Shown here: piece by piece, positions 13,905 to 16,111 of the stretch
Layout of the letters: every line of letters starts with the position of its first letter
Numbering within the stretch: position 1 is the stretch's first letter
From: SIG459 sp045532145
GTDB lineage: Bacteria; Bacillota; Clostridia; Oscillospirales; Oscillospiraceae
NCBI GenBank assembly: GCA_045532145.1
Contig: JAZSFJ010000047.1
Span: 1 to 16,111, forward strand
Reading direction: 5' to 3'
Length of the DNA stretch: 16,111 bases
Program-made: the position numbers and the translations under genes
The notes under the pieces: generated by a model
What the model saw: the letters and a program-made list of their open reading frames with translations, nothing else
What the model was told of the DNA's origin: nothing
The model's database searches: none

Positions 13905-16111
13905 ATGAAGAAGAAAGTTATGGTTTGGGTATTGGCCGTGGTGATGGTTTTTGGCCTCTGCGCACCTGTCCATGCCGCTGATACCGAAGTCTGTTTTGAA
14001 TACACCGGCGACTATTGCCCGGTGACAGAGTGCAGTATCGCCCTTCCTCAGCCTATTGAGCTTCCCTTTGGTCCGGAAGAAGCGCGTCAAAGCATCAAGT
14101 ACAATGCCCCGGGGGAAGCGGAGTCTCTGCAGCTGCTCTATGAGCTGGAGCAGCTTATAAAGTCGGCTATTCTTGCCGGGGAGAGTTCCGTTGATATATC
14201 TTCCTACGGGATAAATCCGTCGGTAATCAACCTCAGCATGCTTGACTGCTTCTCTCCCTACCTGAGCAGCGATTTTGCCACATACGCATATTATTCGGGC
14301 TCTCGTTACTCATTTATAAAAATTGTCACGGAGAAGTCCCCGGCTGAGGCGGCGGAGTATTTCGCGGCGGTGGACAGTCAGCTGGCGAAAATAATGGCCC
14401 TTGTGAACAAGGGGGCCACAGATCTGGACAAGGCTCTTATTCTCCACGATTATCTGATATATACAAGTGCCTATGACCAGTCTGTAAGCTCTCCCAATAC
14501 CTTCAAAAGTGCGGGCATTATCATGGATGGCCTCGGCGTGTGCAATGGCTATGCCTATGCCTATATGTACATAATGGGCCTTGCGGGTATCGAGTGCCAT
14601 GTCACCAGCAGCGACAGCATAAATCATGCATGGAACATCATTAAAATCAACGGAAACTATTATCATGTGGATGTAACATGGGACGATAAAGTTCCGGACA
14701 CTATTGGTAAGGTTGACCACGACCACTTCCTTGTCAGCGACAGCGCCATTGCAACTCGCCGCGGCGGCTCCTCCCAGTATCACTACGGCTGGGACAGAAC
14801 GGACCTTGTCTGCTCCGACAAAAGCTATGACAATGCTTTCTGGTATGGAGTGGAAAGCAGTATCATTGAAGATGGCGGCTATTATTATCTCATCAAGGAC
14901 GGCGCAATATATAAATGCAGCAAGAGCGGCAGCTCTTCGGTCAGTTTGGCAGAGCTTGGCAACTGGAAAACATGGGACGGAAGAGGTTACTGGATAGGCT
15001 CCTTTTCCGGCATATCTCTCCAAGGCAGGGATATTTATTACAACACCTCAACACAAATTCGTAAAATCAATATAGACAGCCTTGAGGACTGCCTTGTATT
15101 TACACCCGATACTTCTGAGGGCTACGTATACGGCAATGCCATTAAGGGTACAAGCCTTAGATATGTGCTGAAAAAGGACGCAAATGAGAGAGGCACCATA
15201 TACTCCAAGGATATTTCGGAGCTTCTCCCCCAACTGAGCATTTCCGTTGAGCCCGCTCAGCTGCAGCTGGAAGAAGAGCAGTCCTTCACCCTCGGCGTCA
15301 TCGGTGCTGCAGGTGCACTAAGCTGGAAAAGCGGAGATGAGAGCATTGCCTCTGTTTCTGCCGACGGAACTGTTACGGCCAAGGCGGAGGGCAGCACCAT
15401 AATTACTGCTACCGACGAAAACGGAACATCCGCAAGCTGCACCCTTACCGTAGTACATATCCATGCTTATGGGGCATCTGTAATAGAGCCCTGCTGCGAA
15501 GAAGGCGGTTACACCATACATATGTGCCGCTGCGGGGACAGCTACAAGACAGACGAGCTTGAGCCTCTGGGACATCTTGAGGTCATAGACGAAGCTGTGC
15601 CCGCCGGATGCACCGAAGCCGGACGGGGTGAAGGCGTACACTGTTCCCGCTGCAACAAGATTATAGGGGAGCAGGAAATCATTCCTGCCACGGGACACGA
15701 CTGGCTGGAAAGCAGCTACAAAGAGCCCAGCGAGGAGGCGGAAGGCTGGGAAATCTATGTCTGCAGCAACTGCGGCATGGAAAGAACGGAAATTATCCCG
15801 GCCCTCGATCATATCCACCGTTATACCTTCTCCGAGACTGCTCCCGGATGCACTGAATATGGCTACACTACATATAGCTGCGTCTGCGGCCATAGCTATA
15901 AGAGCGACTATATTGCACCTCTTGGTCATGACTGGGATGATGGTGTTGTAACCAAGGCTCCCACAAGCTACTCTGAGGGTGAGCTGAGCTATTCCTGCAA
16001 CATCTGCGGAGAAGTAAAAAAGGAAAGTATTGATATGCTTCCCGAGCCTGAGCCCGAGCCTAGCCCCGAGCCCACCCCGGAACCTGCTCCGGAGCCCACT
16101 CCTGAGCCCAC
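13905..16111 (+). CDS. Secreted transglutaminase-like protein with Big2 domain, Cys repeats and EP stalk (3' end cut by window)
   Basis: The frame is open from the ATG at 13905 (AAAGGAG 10 bases upstream) to the window edge, giving 735 residues. A signal peptide (basic KKK, hydrophobic core, VHAA end near 25) marks it as exported. A transglutaminase/protease-like domain (about 140-285) keeps its full triad: C213 in GLGVCNGYA, H241 in NHAWN, D256 in YYHVDVTWDD. Such domains act on proteins or peptides, either crosslinking or cutting; the substrate is unknown. Residues 300-440 hold IYYN- and YYYLIK-type strands, like propeller-type surface modules. A Big2 immunoglobulin-like domain follows (about 445-517). 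Five diverged Cys repeats come next (about 518-712), each with a C-x-C or C-x2-C pair, several ending in (A/P)LGH-type turns. From 713 a Pro-Glu repeat starts and runs off the window. Anchor and C-terminus are not visible. Catalysis is plausible but not shown. Confidence 0.9.
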   Translation, partial: MKKKVMVWVLAVVMVFGLCAPVHAADTEVCFEYTGDYCPVTECSIALPQPIELPFGPEEARQSIKYNAPGEAESLQLLYELEQLIKSAILAGESSVDISSYGINPSVINLSMLDCFSPYLSSDFATYAYYSGSRYSFIKIVTEKSPAEAAEYFAAVDSQLAKIMALVNKGATDLDKALILHDYLIYTSAYDQSVSSPNTFKSAGIIMDGLGVCNGYAYAYMYIMGLAGIECHVTSSDSINHAWNIIKINGNYYHVDVTWDDKVPDTIGKVDHDHFLVSDSAIATRRGGSSQYHYGWDRTDLVCSDKSYDNAFWYGVESSIIEDGGYYYLIKDGAIYKCSKSGSSSVSLAELGNWKTWDGRGYWIGSFSGISLQGRDIYYNTSTQIRKINIDSLEDCLVFTPDTSEGYVYGNAIKGTSLRYVLKKDANERGTIYSKDISELLPQLSISVEPAQLQLEEEQSFTLGVIGAAGALSWKSGDESIASVSADGTVTAKAEGSTIITATDENGTSASCTLTVVHIHAYGASVIEPCCEEGGYTIHMCRCGDSYKTDELEPLGHLEVIDEAVPAGCTEAGRGEGVHCSRCNKIIGEQEIIPATGHDWLESSYKEPSEEAEGWEIYVCSNCGMERTEIIPALDHIHRYTFSETAPGCTEYGYTTYSCVCGHSYKSDYIAPLGHDWDDGVVTKAPTSYSEGELSYSCNICGEVKKESIDMLPEPEPEPSPEPTPEPAPEPTPEP
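15456..16040 (+). repeat. Five diverged Cys-pair repeats within the surface protein
   Basis: Residues 518-712 repeat a roughly 40-residue pattern with a Cys pair: MCRCG (541/543), HCSRC (580/583), VCSNCG (620/623), SCVCG (659/661) and SCNICG (698/701). Units are linked by turns such as PLGH, PATGHDW and PLGHDW, and several carry an extra Cys in a GCTE-type motif (569, 649). The Cys pairs resemble halves of zinc ribbons or could form disulphides outside the cell. Confidence 0.8.
16041..16111 (+). repeat. Pro-Glu tandem repeat (EP stalk), continues past the window
   Basis: From residue 713 the protein is made only of PEP, PSP, PTP and PAP steps, encoded by a near-repeat of CCCGAGCCT/CCGGAGCCC units. 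Such segments form stiff rods that space surface domains from the cell wall. The DNA repeat is prone to length change by slippage. Confidence 0.85.

Overview
The window looks like chromosome of a fairly GC-rich Gram-positive anaerobe of class Clostridia, most likely an Oscillospirales-type gut bacterium. Four things support this. The dgt-dnaG-rpoD order is typical of Clostridia. TagO- and MnaA-type enzymes for an undecaprenyl-linked cell-wall polymer are present. Strong AGGAGG-like ribosome sites and TTGACA/TATAAT-like promoters are seen. The last gene encodes a secreted transglutaminase-like protein with a Big2 domain, Cys-x2-Cys repeats and an (EP)n stalk, a common Firmicutes surface design. 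No sequence search was run, so the taxonomy is inference.

Layout. Positions 1-65 hold what may be the tail of a rightward gene. From 7657 down to 106 runs a leftward block: a YfcE-type metallophosphoesterase, nth, hflX, a YigZ/IMPACT-family gene, dgt, dnaG and rpoD (major sigma factor), closed by a strong terminator at 71-97. Two families of palindromic intergenic repeats punctuate the block. Positions 7709-8644 hold a compact rightward island of three small genes of unknown function. The first appears to lack a standard start codon. The island ends base-to-base against the leftward mnaA-type epimerase gene. Leftward trpS, tagO-type and mnaA-type genes fill 11914-8645. trpS and the rightward gltX are driven by two back-to-back promoters at 11990-12054. 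The gltX leader carries a repeat element, and gltX ends in a clear terminator. From 13905 to the window edge runs the secreted transglutaminase-like protein, cut by the window end.

How the genes fit together. Most are housekeeping: replication priming and transcription initiation (dnaG, rpoD), nucleotide pool and DNA repair (dgt, nth), ribosome-associated GTPase (hflX), tRNA charging (trpS, gltX), and cell-wall polymer initiation plus ManNAc supply (tagO-type, mnaA-type). The least explained parts are the three-gene island, the repeat families and the Cys-repeat surface protein. I see no CRISPR array, tRNA, rRNA, transposase or phage gene.
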